DNA of 64,000 nt from JACCYI01 sp963828075 (GTDB lineage Bacteria > Actinomycetota > Thermoleophilia > Solirubrobacterales > Solirubrobacteraceae): positions 1,488,001-1,552,000 of the forward strand of contig CAWHDH010000021.1 in NCBI GenBank assembly GCA_963828075.1. Reading direction: 5' to 3'. Below, piece after piece: positions 44,272 to 53,003 of this stretch; the stretch's first letter is position 1, and every line of letters starts with the position of its first letter. The notes under the pieces were generated by a model. That model ran no database searches, had not been told where the DNA came from, and was given only the letters and a program-made list of their open reading frames with translations. The position numbers and the translations under genes are program-made.

Positions 44272-47200
44272 ACCGCCGGACGGACCCGCATCCACCTGTG
44301 CGGCCGCCTTGTGGTCGAGCTCGCCGGGCGGCGCGTCGAGGACGCGCTGCCCGGTCGCCAGGGGCGACTGCTGGTCGCCTACCTCGTGCTCCACCGCCAC
44401 CGGCCGGTGCGGCGCGACGAGCTCGTCGAGGCGCTGTGGGGTGGCGAGGGCCGGCCGCCGTCGGCGGCCGCGCTCGGTCCGCCGCTCTCCCGGCTGCGCA
44501 AGGTGCTCGGGCCGGACCGGCTGGAGGGCCGCGCGGAGCTCCGGCTCGTCCTCGAGGACGACGCCTGGGTCGACTGGGAGGCCGCGCCCGCCGCGCTGCG
44601 CGACGCGCGCGCCGCGCTGGACGCGGGCGACGCCGAGCGCGCGGCCGACGCCGCCCGCGACGCGGTGGGCGTCGCCGACGGCGGGCTGCTGCCGGGGCTC
44701 GAAGCGGCGTGGATCGACGCGGCGCGCGGCGCGCTCGACGAGCTGCGCCTCGACGCACTCGAGGCGCTCGCGACCGCCGGGCTCCGGCTCGGCGGCCGTG
44801 ACCTCGTCGAGGCCCAGCGCGCGGCGCAGGCGGCGGTCGACGCCGCGCCGTTCCGCGAGTCGGCGCGCATCGTCCTGATCGAGGCGCTGCGGGCGCGCGG
44901 CAACGTCGCCGAGGCGCTGCGCGCCTACGAGGACGTACGCGTGCTCCTGCGCGAGGAGCTCGGCGGCACGCCGGGCCCGGCCCTCGTCGCCCTGCACGAG
45001 GACCTGCTCGGCTCGGAGTCACCGGCTCGCCCCGCGCCGGCGCCCGCCACGCGGCTGAGCCCGGGAGCCGACCCGCTCGTGGAGCGCGAGGCGGAGCTGG
45101 CCGCCCTCGAGCCGCCGCTGACGGGAGCGCTTGCCGGGACCGGGGCGATCGCGATCGTCCACGGCGCCGCCGGGATCGGGAAGACCAGCCTGCTGCGCGC
45201 GGTCCGCGATCGCGCTCGCGCCGCCGGCGCGCACGTCGCGACCGCCCGCGCCGGGCAGCTCGAGCGAGAGCTCGCGTTCGGCGTCGTCCGGCAGCTGCTC
45301 GAGCCGTCGCTCGCGGACCCCGCCCGCCGGGCGCAGTTGCTGACCGGCGGGGCCGCGCCCGCCGCCGCGGTGTTCGATCCGGCCGCCGGCTCCGGCGACG
45401 ACACGTCGTTCGCCACGCTCCATGGATTGCTGTGGGTGGTCATCGGGCTGGCCGCCGAGCGCCCGCTCGCCCTCGCCGTCGACGACCTGCAATGGGCGGA
45501 CCGGCCGTCGCTGCGCTTCCTCGCGTACCTCGCCCCGCGGCTCGACGAGCTGCCGGTGCTCCTGGTCGCCACGCTGCGCCCCGTGCCCGACGCCGACGTC
45601 GCGCTGATCGACGAGATCGCCCGCCAGCCCGGCGCCCGCACCGTCCGCCCCCGCGCGCTGAGCGAGCGCGCCGTCGGCGAGCTTGCCGCCGATCGCCTCG
45701 GAGCGGCGGCCGACCCCGCGTTCGCGGCCGTGTGCCGGCGGACGACCGGCGGCAACCCGCTGCTCGTCGGCGAGCTCCTCGAGGCGCTCGCCGCCGACGG
45801 CGTGCGCCCCGACGCGGCAAGCGCGGCGCTCGTGGAGGAGATCGGCCCCCGGGCGGTGTCGCGCACGGTCCTCGCCCGCCTGTCGCGACTGCGGCCCGAG
45901 GCGCGCGTGGTCGCCGAGGCGGTCGCGCTCCTGGGGGACGGCGCCGACCTGGCGACCGTCGCCGCGGTGGCGGGGTTGAGCGAGACCGACGCGGCGGAGA
46001 CGACGGCCGCACTCGCGGGCGCCGAGATCCTGCGGGCGGAGTCGCCGCTCGGCTTCGCGCATCCGCTCGTGCGCGACGCCGTCTACCGCGACCTGCCACC
46101 CGGCGAGCGCGAGCTGCGCCACGCCGCGACCGCGCGGGCCCTGCTCGATCGCGGCGCGGCCGACGAGCGCATCGCGACGCAGCTGCTGCACGCCCCGCGC
46201 CGCGGGGAGGCGTGGGCGGTGGAGGTGCTCGAGCGGGCCGCGGCCGCGGCGCTGCGGCGCGGCGGGCCCGAGGGTGCGGTCGCCTACCTGGCCCGGGCGC
46301 TCGAGGAGCCGCCGGCTCCGGAGATCCGGCCGCGCGTCCTGCTCGCCCTCGGGACGGCGGAGGAGATGACGCACGGCCCCTCGGCCCACGAGCACCTGCG
46401 CGGCGCCTACGCGACGCTCGCCGATCCGTCCGAGCGCGCCCGCGCCGCCCATCTGCTCGGCCGCGCGCTGCTGTTCACCGGCGACCCGGCCGGCGCGTCG
46501 GCGTTCGCGCGGGAGGGCGCGGCCGCGCTCCCCGCCGATCTGGTCGAGCCGCGCCGCGTCCTGGAAGGGCTCGCCCAGGCGGCGATGTGGATCGGCATGG
46601 GCGTGTTCGACGACCTCGAGGCGACGATCCCGTTCCGGACGCGACCGGTGCGCGGCGGCGCGGGCACGCACGCGCTGGCCAGCATCGCGGCCATGGGGTG
46701 GGCGTTTTCCGGCGGCCCGGCAGACGAGTGCGCCGAGCTCGCCCTCGCGGCGCTGGACGGCGGCCTGCTGCGGGCATCGGACCGGATCGCCTCAGGCATC
46801 GTGCTCGCGCTGGCCGACCGCGAGGAGGCGCTCGCGGTGTGGGAGGACGGCTTCGCCGACGCCTACCGTCACGGCTCGCTGTTCGAGGTCGCCAGCATGT
46901 CGCTGTGGGCCGGGTTCACCATGCTCCAGCGCGGCGACCTCGTGGAGGCCCAGGAGGCACTGGAGCGCTGCCTGGCCGACCACGCGCGCTGGGGGTCCGC
47001 CGGCTCCATCGTCGACTCGGGCGAGGCCTTCCTGGCCCTCGCGCGGCTCGGGCGCGGCGACGTCGACGGCGCCCGTGCCGCGCTCGGCCACCGCGCCGCC
47101 CCCGCCGGCGGTGAGGACTCGGCGCGCGCGTGGCGCACCGCGCGCCTGGAGCTGCTGGCCGCCGAAGGCCGGATCGAGGAGGCGCTCTCCGCGGCCGACG

Positions 47201-47787
47201 AGCTGCGCCGGGCGCCCGCCCGCACCGAGAACCCGACCGCGGCGCGCTGGCGCTGCGCGGCCGCCGGCGTCCTCGCCGCCGCCGGCCGCCGCTCGGAGGC
47301 GATCGCCCTGGCCGAGGAGGACCTCGCGCTCGCCCGACCGTGGGGGGCGCCGACGGCGGTCGGCCGCGCGCTGCGCACGCTCGGGACCCTCGAAGGCGAC
47401 GACGGGCGGCCGCGGCTGCGCGAGGCGGCCGCAATGCTCGCCGGCTCGCCCGCCAAGCTCGAGCACGCCCGCGCGCTGGCGGCGCTCGGCGCGGCGCTCG
47501 CGCGCACCGGATCCCCGGAGGCCGCCGAGCCGCTGGGCCGCGCCCTCGAGCTCGCCGGCCGCTGCGGCGCGCACGGGCTCGCGCAGAGCGTCGAGCGCGA
47601 GCTCGTCGCGGCCGGGGTCGACGTCACGCCGGCGCTCGCCGGGCCTCCCTCGCTGAGCGACGCCGAGCGCCGGATCCTCTCGCTCGCGGCCGACGGCCTC
47701 ACCAGCCGTCAGATCGCCGAGGCGCTCTACATCACGCCCGGCGACGCCGAGCGGCGCCTCGCCCGCGCGGCCGCCAAGCTTGGGTAG
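44269..47787 (+). CDS. SARP/BTAD-type regulator with ATPase and TPR-like domains
   Basis: A 1172-residue transcription factor from GTG 44269. The first 95 residues are an OmpR-like winged helix (RIHLCGRLVVELAGRRV ... LVEALWGGEGRPPSAAALGPPLSRLRKVLG), then a BTAD domain to about 245. An AAA/STAND ATPase follows with Walker A HGAAGIGKTSLL near 300 and AVDDLQWADRPS near 405. A long helical repeat region ends in a LuxR-like helix-turn-helix (LSDAERRILSLAADGLTSRQIAEALYIT). It likely activates the preceding oxidoreductase and glycosyltransferase. The C-terminal HTH is less canonical than that of the LuxR protein at 24-27 kb. Confidence 0.9.
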   Translation: MTAGRTRIHLCGRLVVELAGRRVEDALPGRQGRLLVAYLVLHRHRPVRRDELVEALWGGEGRPPSAAALGPPLSRLRKVLGPDRLEGRAELRLVLEDDAWVDWEAAPAALRDARAALDAGDAERAADAARDAVGVADGGLLPGLEAAWIDAARGALDELRLDALEALATAGLRLGGRDLVEAQRAAQAAVDAAPFRESARIVLIEALRARGNVAEALRAYEDVRVLLREELGGTPGPALVALHEDLLGSESPARPAPAPATRLSPGADPLVEREAELAALEPPLTGALAGTGAIAIVHGAAGIGKTSLLRAVRDRARAAGAHVATARAGQLERELAFGVVRQLLEPSLADPARRAQLLTGGAAPAAAVFDPAAGSGDDTSFATLHGLLWVVIGLAAERPLALAVDDLQWADRPSLRFLAYLAPRLDELPVLLVATLRPVPDADVALIDEIARQPGARTVRPRALSERAVGELAADRLGAAADPAFAAVCRRTTGGNPLLVGELLEALAADGVRPDAASAALVEEIGPRAVSRTVLARLSRLRPEARVVAEAVALLGDGADLATVAAVAGLSETDAAETTAALAGAEILRAESPLGFAHPLVRDAVYRDLPPGERELRHAATARALLDRGAADERIATQLLHAPRRGEAWAVEVLERAAAAALRRGGPEGAVAYLARALEEPPAPEIRPRVLLALGTAEEMTHGPSAHEHLRGAYATLADPSERARAAHLLGRALLFTGDPAGASAFAREGAAALPADLVEPRRVLEGLAQAAMWIGMGVFDDLEATIPFRTRPVRGGAGTHALASIAAMGWAFSGGPADECAELALAALDGGLLRASDRIASGIVLALADREEALAVWEDGFADAYRHGSLFEVASMSLWAGFTMLQRGDLVEAQEALERCLADHARWGSAGSIVDSGEAFLALARLGRGDVDGARAALGHRAAPAGGEDSARAWRTARLELLAAEGRIEEALSAADELRRAPARTENPTAARWRCAAAGVLAAAGRRSEAIALAEEDLALARPWGAPTAVGRALRTLGTLEGDDGRPRLREAAAMLAGSPAKLEHARALAALGAALARTGSPEAAEPLGRALELAGRCGAHGLAQSVERELVAAGVDVTPALAGPPSLSDAERRILSLAADGLTSRQIAEALYITPGDAERRLARAAAKLG

Positions 47788-47822
47788 CGCGCCGCGCGGG
47801 CGCGCGATCTACCCTCAATCAG

Positions 47823-48944
47823 GTGCGGGGATCGCTGATCGCGCTCGTGGTCGTGCTCGCCCTCGGGCTGGGCTTCCCGGCGGGCGCGCCGGCGATCGTC
47901 GGCGGGGGCGCCGCGTCGCGGCCCTATCCGTTCATGGCGCAGCTGCAGCTGAAGGAGCCGGACGGCACGTTCGAGTTCGCGTGCGGCGCCAGCCTGGTGC
48001 GGCCCGGGTGGGTGCTCACCGCGGCGCACTGCGTCGACGGTCGCAAGCCGGAGGACGTCAAGATCCTCCTCGGTCGCGAGCGGCTGTCCTCAGGCGGCGG
48101 CGACGAGCCGCCGGTCGCCGAGGTGATCGTCAACGCCGGATTCACGGCGAGCGGCGGGCAGACGCACGACGTCGCGCTGCTGCGGCTCGGCCGCGACGCC
48201 GCCGGCGGCGCGCCCGTTGCGGTGGTCGGGACCGAGGAGCGCTCGATCTGGGCGCCGGGGGTGCGGGCCACCGTGATCGGGTGGGGCGCGACCTCCTTCG
48301 GGGGCGACGTGTCCGATGGCCTGCGCGAGGTCGGAGTGCCGATCCGCTCCGACGCCGAGTGCGAGAGCACCCTCGGCATGACGGTCGGGTACGACCGCGC
48401 GACCAACCTCTGCGCGGGCGAGACGCTCGGAGGTGGCGACTCGTGCCAGGGCGACTCGGGCGGCCCGCTGCTCGCACCCGACGCCTCCGGGCAGCTGACG
48501 CAGGTCGGCGTCGTCTCGTTCGGGCTCGGGTGCGCGTATCCGACGCAGTACGGGGTCTACGCGCGCATCGGCGACTCGGAGCTGCACGGCTGGCTCGCCG
48601 AGCGACTCCCCGCGCCGGCGGCCGCGCCCCCGCCCGATGGAGGCGGCGCCCCGGCGACGCCGCGCCCGCGGGTCAGCTTCCGCTCGCGCCTCGGGTCCGC
48701 GCACCGGACCCGGATCCGCCTGCGGGTGACCACCACCGCCCCGCTCACCCGCGTCGTCGCGACGCTGCGGCGCGGCCGGGCCGTGCTGGCGCGCGGCACG
48801 CGCAGCCGGCTGCGCTCTCGCGGGCGGGTCACGCTGCGCGCGCGGCGAGCCCTGCGCCCCGGTCGCGTGACCGTGACGATCACGGGCCGCGACGCCGCCG
48901 GGCGCGCCGTCCGCCGCACCGGCCGCGCGACGCTCTCGCGCTGA
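47823..48944 (+). CDS. Secreted trypsin-like serine protease
   Basis: A 373-residue S1-family protease from GTG 47823. After a signal peptide (to about residue 24) the mature N-terminus begins IVGGG. The triad is His69 (TAAHC), Asp116 (DVALLRL) and Ser212 (GDSGGP). Asp206 six residues before the Ser predicts cleavage after Arg/Lys. Cys pairs match trypsin disulfides. A Pro-rich linker near 263-280 leads to a basic C-terminal beta domain (about 90 residues) like the tails of the secreted propeller proteins, perhaps for wall or envelope binding. The start is 35 bp after the regulator. Confidence 0.92.
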   Translation: MRGSLIALVVVLALGLGFPAGAPAIVGGGAASRPYPFMAQLQLKEPDGTFEFACGASLVRPGWVLTAAHCVDGRKPEDVKILLGRERLSSGGGDEPPVAEVIVNAGFTASGGQTHDVALLRLGRDAAGGAPVAVVGTEERSIWAPGVRATVIGWGATSFGGDVSDGLREVGVPIRSDAECESTLGMTVGYDRATNLCAGETLGGGDSCQGDSGGPLLAPDASGQLTQVGVVSFGLGCAYPTQYGVYARIGDSELHGWLAERLPAPAAAPPPDGGGAPATPRPRVSFRSRLGSAHRTRIRLRVTTTAPLTRVVATLRRGRAVLARGTRSRLRSRGRVTLRARRALRPGRVTVTITGRDAAGRAVRRTGRATLSR

Positions 48945-48980
48945 TCCTGTCACCGCGCCGGATGTGCTTCGCTTCGCGGC

Positions 48981-49640
48981 GTGACGAAGCAGAACGGCAA
49001 CCGGCGCGGCGAGTGGCGCAGGACACTCTGGGTCTTCCTGCCGCTGATCCCGTTCGGGTGGATCGGCGGGCTCGGGCTCCTGTACGCCGGGTTGCGAGCG
49101 CGCCACCGTGCGTGGGCGGCGTTCGGCGCCCTTTACCTGATCCTCGGCCTCACCGGGCTCGCGTTCGTGGCGGCCGATCCCGACGGGGACGTGGACACGT
49201 GGCGGATCGACGTCGGCATGATCCTCAGCCTCGCGGTCATGGCGGCCTCGACGGCGCACTCCTTCGGGGTGCGCCGGTCCTTCCTCGACCGGATCGACCG
49301 CGGCCCCGACCCGCGCCTCGAGGCCGCCGAGCAGCGGCTGCAGCAACGCCAGGAGGCGCTGGCCATCGTCCGCGAGGATCCACTGCGGGCGCGTGAGCTG
49401 GGCATCGGCCGGCCGGATCTCCCGGACGCCTTCCACGGCGGTCTGGTCGACCTCAATCACGCCAACGCGGCGGCGATCGAGGGGCTCCCCCGCATCGACG
49501 CCACGACGGCTGCCCGCGCCGTGGCGCTGCGCGAGGAGCTGCAGGGCTTCGAGTCGCTCGAGGACGCCGGCGAGATCCTCGAGCTCCCGCCGGCGACCGT
49601 CGAGCTGCTCCGCTCCCGCGCCGTCTGCCTCCCCTACTGA
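48981..49640 (+). CDS. Membrane protein with ComEA-type helix-hairpin-helix domain
   Basis: A 219-residue protein from GTG 48981. Hydrophobic segments lie near residues 17-40, 45-65 and 78-94, then a charged coiled coil (about 100-135). Residues 150-215 form a helix-hairpin-helix DNA-binding motif (VDLNHANAAAIEGLPRIDATTAARAVALREELQGFESLEDA). The topology suggests DNA binding on one face of the membrane; other competence genes are not adjacent. It converges with clpP, overlapping by 7 bp. Confidence 0.75.
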   Translation: MTKQNGNRRGEWRRTLWVFLPLIPFGWIGGLGLLYAGLRARHRAWAAFGALYLILGLTGLAFVAADPDGDVDTWRIDVGMILSLAVMAASTAHSFGVRRSFLDRIDRGPDPRLEAAEQRLQQRQEALAIVREDPLRARELGIGRPDLPDAFHGGLVDLNHANAAAIEGLPRIDATTAARAVALREELQGFESLEDAGEILELPPATVELLRSRAVCLPY

Positions 49641-50257
49641 GCCCCGTCGCGGAATCCGTACGGCGCCCGCGCGATCTCGTGCGACTCGACGATCCGGTCG
49701 ATCAGGCCGTACTCGAGCGCCTGGCGGGAGTCGAAGAAGCGGTCGCGCTCCATGTCCTCGTGGACCAGCTCCTGCGTCTGGCCGGTGTGCAGCGCGTAGA
49801 TCTCGTCGACCCGCTCGCGCAGCGCGAGCGTCTCGCGGGCGTGGATCTCGATGTCGGCGGCCTGGCCCTGGTAGCCACCGGAGGGCTGGTGGATGAGGAT
49901 GCGGGAGTTCGGCAGCGCGACGCGCTTGCCCTTGGCGCCGCCGGCCAGCAGCAGCGAGCCCATCGACATCGCGATCCCGAAGCACGTCGTGTTCACGTCG
50001 GGCTTGATGAAGCGCATCGTGTCGTAGATGGCGAGGCCCGCGTAGATCTGGCCGCCCGGCGAGTTGATGTACAGGTGGACGTCCTTGGCCGGGTCGGCGG
50101 CCTCGAGGTGCAGCAGCTGGGCGACCACGAGGTTGGCGATCTGGTCGTCGACGGGGACGCCGAGGAAGATGATCCGCTCGTTGAGCAGCCGGGAGTAGAT
50201 GTCGAACGACCGCTCGCCTCGCGCGCTCTGCTCGACGACCATGGGGATGAGGGACAC
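49634..50257 (-). CDS. clpP: ATP-dependent Clp protease proteolytic subunit
   Basis: A 207-residue ClpP. The start GTG 50257 follows AAGGAG; ATG 50242 is a shorter alternative. The catalytic residues are Ser98 (GIAMSMGS), His123 (ILIHQPSGGYQGQA) and Asp172 (MERDRFF). The N-terminal GERSFDIYSRLLNERIIFLG is typical. It would assemble into the double-heptamer chamber with ClpX or ClpC. No tig, clpX or second clpP is adjacent, unlike the usual actinobacterial arrangement. Confidence 0.93.
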   Translation of the reverse strand: MSLIPMVVEQSARGERSFDIYSRLLNERIIFLGVPVDDQIANLVVAQLLHLEAADPAKDVHLYINSPGGQIYAGLAIYDTMRFIKPDVNTTCFGIAMSMGSLLLAGGAKGKRVALPNSRILIHQPSGGYQGQAADIEIHARETLALRERVDEIYALHTGQTQELVHEDMERDRFFDSRQALEYGLIDRIVESHEIARAPYGFRDGAQ

Positions 50258-50279
50258 CTCGGCTCCTTCCACGTGGAAA

Positions 50280-50338
50280 CGCAACCGACGAGTTGCGCAT
50301 TTGCGACGAGCGTAGCGCATGTGCAACCATACGGTTGC
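50280..50338. promoter_or_regulatory. Divergent regulatory region with two inverted repeats
   Basis: Between clpP and the AHSA1-like gene lie CGCAAC-N6-GTTGCG (50280-50297) and GCAACC-N4-GGTTGC (50323-50338), both perfect. The second touches the ATG at 50340. They share a GCAAC half-site and are plausible operators, for instance for the ArsR protein encoded downstream or for a clpP regulator. Confidence 0.45.
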
Positions 50339-50339
50339 G

Positions 50340-50702
50340 ATGCCGACCATCCAGCGCGAGATCACCGTCCCCGCCGACCGCGACGCCGTGTGGGAGGCCC
50401 TCACCGACGAGGAGCTCCTGCGCGAGTGGCTCGCCGACGACGTCGAGCTCGACCCCGTCGAGGGCGGGGAGGGCCGCTTCGACGATCGCCAGGCGACGGT
50501 CGAGGCGGTCGAGGCGGGCCGCTACCTGGCGTGGCACTGGGCACGGCCGGGCGAGGCGGGCACGCGCGTCGCGTTCAGCCTCGACGACGCGCCGGGCGGG
50601 ACCCGCGTGGTCGTCGTCGAGTCCGCGCCGAGCGGCGCACCCTGGTCGACCGCGCTGCCGATGCTCGCCGCCACCGCGAGCGCCGCGCTCTGCGCGGCGT
50701 GA
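50340..50702 (+). CDS. AHSA1/SRPBCC-domain protein
   Basis: A 120-residue START-like fold protein (PTIQREITVPADRDAVWEALTDEELLREWLAD...). ATG 50340 is chosen, though ATG 50319 is in frame and upstream of a dyad. Such proteins bind hydrophobic ligands and are commonly encoded with an ArsR-type regulator. Here the regulator's GTG overlaps the stop (GTGA). The C-terminus is shorter than usual. Confidence 0.8.
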   Translation: MPTIQREITVPADRDAVWEALTDEELLREWLADDVELDPVEGGEGRFDDRQATVEAVEAGRYLAWHWARPGEAGTRVAFSLDDAPGGTRVVVVESAPSGAPWSTALPMLAATASAALCAA

Positions 50703-51025
50703 GCGCCGCGGCCGACGACCGCGTCGGCGCCGTCTTCGCCGCGCTCGCCGACCCCACCCGGCGCCACGTGGTGGCCACGCTCGCACGCCGCGAGTCGGCC
50801 ACCCCCACGAGCCTCGCCGCCGAGCTGCCGATGACCCGCCAGGCGGTGGCCAAGCACCTCGGGACGCTGAGCGCCGCCGGCCTGGTACGCCACGAACGGG
50901 TGGGCCGCGAGACCCGCTACGCGCTCACCCCCGCCGGGCTGGCCGACGCCGCCGGGTGGATGGCCGAGGTCGGCGCCGAGTGGGACGACCGCCTCGCCCG
51001 GCTTCATAGGCTGCTGTCCCGATGA
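50699..51025 (+). CDS. ArsR-family transcriptional regulator
   Basis: A 108-residue winged-helix regulator from GTG 50699. The helix-turn-helix reads VFAALADPTRRHVVATLARRE ... SLAAELPMTRQAVAKHLGTLSAAGLVRHERVGRETRYALT. No metal-binding Cys are present, so it is of the ligand- or partner-sensing kind usually paired with AHSA1 proteins. It is coupled to genes on both sides and likely regulates its own operon. Confidence 0.88.
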   Translation: MSAAADDRVGAVFAALADPTRRHVVATLARRESATPTSLAAELPMTRQAVAKHLGTLSAAGLVRHERVGRETRYALTPAGLADAAGWMAEVGAEWDDRLARLHRLLSR

Positions 51026-51723
51026 ACACGCTTCGCGACACCTGGGACACCATCGCCGCCGACTGGATCCGCTGGGCGCGCTCGCCGGCGCTCGACCATG
51101 CGTTCTGGCGGCTGAACCTGCCGACGATGCTCGGCCTCCTCCCGGCGCCGGGCGATCTCACCGTCGACGTCGCGTGCGGCGAGGGGCGGGTCTCGCGCGA
51201 GCTCAAGGCACGCGGCCACGCCGTCGTCGGCGTCGAGGGATCTCCCGCGCTCGCCGCCGCGGCGCGCGAGGCGGACCCCGAGATCGAGGTCCACGTCGCC
51301 GACGCCGTCGCCATGCCGCTCGCCGACGACGTCGCCGACCTCGCGGTCTGCTCGCTCGCGGTCATGAACTTCGACGACCCGGCCGCCGTCATCTCGGAGA
51401 TCGCGCGCGTCCTGCGCCCCGGCGGCCGGCTCTGGCTCTCCGTCCTGCACCCGGTCAACTCGTGGGGCGACGCGGGCGACGCCGGCTACTTCCAGGCGAC
51501 GGTCTACGCCGAGGAGCTCGTGCGCGACGGCGCGCGAATCACGTTCCACGACACCCACCGCCCCCTCGGCGAGTACCTCGGCGCGCTCGAGGCGGCCGGC
51601 TTCCTCCTCGAAGCCGTCCGCGAGCCGGTGCCCGACGACGCCCACGTCGCCGACCATCCCGACGCCGCGCGCTGGCTCACCCGGCCGAGTTTCCTGCACG
51701 TCCGCGCGCGCCTCGACGGTTGA
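51022..51723 (+). CDS. SAM-dependent class I methyltransferase
   Basis: A 233-residue methyltransferase, ATG overlapping the ArsR stop. The SAM motif I is LTVDVACGEGRVSRELKARGHAVVGVEGSP near residues 46-75. Motif II/III sequence is ADLAVCSLAVMNFDDP, and the post-motif IARVLRPGGRLWLSVLHP is typical of small-molecule methyltransferases (UbiE/BioC-like). Acceptor unknown. Third gene of the AHSA1-ArsR operon. Confidence 0.85.
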   Translation: MNTLRDTWDTIAADWIRWARSPALDHAFWRLNLPTMLGLLPAPGDLTVDVACGEGRVSRELKARGHAVVGVEGSPALAAAAREADPEIEVHVADAVAMPLADDVADLAVCSLAVMNFDDPAAVISEIARVLRPGGRLWLSVLHPVNSWGDAGDAGYFQATVYAEELVRDGARITFHDTHRPLGEYLGALEAAGFLLEAVREPVPDDAHVADHPDAARWLTRPSFLHVRARLDG

Positions 51724-51771
51724 TCAATTTCGTCCAAGACATCGCGCGCGGGTGGATCTAGCCTGGCGAGC

Positions 51772-52215
51772 ATGCCTCCACAGACGCTGTTCCCCGCCAT
51801 CCGCTATCGAGACGCCGACGCCGCCATCGAGTGGCTCGGCCGTGCCTTCGGCTTCGAGGAGGTCTCCATGCACAGGGGCGAGGACGGAACCGTCGCTCAC
51901 GCCGAATTCGCGGCGGGCGACGCGATGATCATGCTCGGCCAGCATGCCGGCCAGGGTCTCTTCGGCGGCGGGACGCCCGACGCGCTGGCCTCACCGATCA
52001 GCCTCTACCTGGTCGTAGAGGACCCCGACGCCCACCACGCCCGCGCGGCCGCCGCCGGCGCGGAGATCGTCGTCGAGCTCGCCGACAAGGACTACGGCTC
52101 GCGCGAGTACAGCGCCCGCGACCTCGAAGGCAACCTGTGGTCGTTCGGCACCTACCAGCCGGCGGTGCCCGCGGCGGTCAGTGGATCGGGCTCGGCATCC
52201 GCTCCGAGCCGCTGA
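51772..52215 (+). CDS. VOC-family (glyoxalase/bleomycin resistance-like) protein
   Basis: A 147-residue VOC protein: LFPAIRYRDADAAIEWLGRAFGFEEVSMHRGEDGTVAHAEFAAGDAMIMLG in the first module, then DPDAHHARAAAAGAEIVVE and the C-terminal SREYSARDLEGNLWSFGTY typical of the PhnB-like group. Metal-binding His/Glu can be placed but the substrate cannot. Its 3' end overlaps the convergent metallophosphoesterase gene by 38 bp. Confidence 0.82.
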   Translation: MPPQTLFPAIRYRDADAAIEWLGRAFGFEEVSMHRGEDGTVAHAEFAAGDAMIMLGQHAGQGLFGGGTPDALASPISLYLVVEDPDAHHARAAAAGAEIVVELADKDYGSREYSARDLEGNLWSFGTYQPAVPAAVSGSGSASAPSR

Positions 52216-52969
52216 GCGAGAACACCCAGAAGTCCTCGCCGAGCACTCCGACCGAGACGTTGTAGACCGGGACGCCGCCTACCTGGCCCTGGAACGTGCC
52301 CGCGTGCGCGTGGCCGTGCAGGACCATGTCGGGGGCGTGCTCGATGATCGGGCCCGCGAGCCGGTCGGTCCCCAGGAACGCCCAGATGTCGCGGCGCTCG
52401 CCCTCGAGCGTCTCGGTGGTGGGCGCGTAGTGCAGCAGCACGATCCGGAACGGGCACAGCGCGACGGCGCGCAGGCCGTCGTCGAGAGCCTCGACCTCCT
52501 CGGCGCCCTCCGCATAGACGCGCCGCAGCGACGGCTCGCCGAAGTCGGGCATGTGGGAGCCGGGGAAGCCGCCGACGAACCCCTTGGCCCCGACGATCCC
52601 GACCTCGGTGTGGTCGATCTGGAGGATGCGGTGCCGGCGGTCGATGACGTCGATTCCGCCGGCCTCGAGCGCCGCGATGACCTCGTCGGCACGGTCGCAG
52701 TGCCAGTCGTGGTTGCCGAGCACGGTGAGCACCGGCACGTCGAGCGGGCGGCAGGCGTCGGCGAGGATCGCCGCCTGCTCGGGCTCGCCGTGCGTCGTGA
52801 GATCGCCGGCGAGGAGGATCAGGTCCACCTTCTCGGCGGCGGTGGCGAAGGCGGCCGCGAGCGCCTCCCGATCGGTCGACGCCCCGCAGTGCAGATCACC
52901 GGCGGCGGCGATCCGCAGGCGGGCGCTCGCGGCGTCGGGCCGCGGCTGACCTTCGGCGGAGACCGGCAT
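52178..52969 (-). CDS. Calcineurin-like metallophosphoesterase
   Basis: A 263-residue phosphoesterase from ATG 52969 (an upstream start at 53005 would collide with the divergent gene). Metal motifs: AAGDLHCGA, LLAGDLTTHG, VLGNHDWH, LHYAP and VLHGHAHAG. The family cleaves phosphomonoesters, diesters or nucleotides; substrate not inferable. Divergent from the nucleotidyltransferase-like gene over 34 bp. Confidence 0.85.
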   Translation of the reverse strand: MPVSAEGQPRPDAASARLRIAAAGDLHCGASTDREALAAAFATAAEKVDLILLAGDLTTHGEPEQAAILADACRPLDVPVLTVLGNHDWHCDRADEVIAALEAGGIDVIDRRHRILQIDHTEVGIVGAKGFVGGFPGSHMPDFGEPSLRRVYAEGAEEVEALDDGLRAVALCPFRIVLLHYAPTTETLEGERRDIWAFLGTDRLAGPIIEHAPDMVLHGHAHAGTFQGQVGGVPVYNVSVGVLGEDFWVFSLSGSERMPSPIH

Positions 52970-53003
52970 CGCTGGTGTCCATACCCGGGTAACACGTCTC
53001 ACC

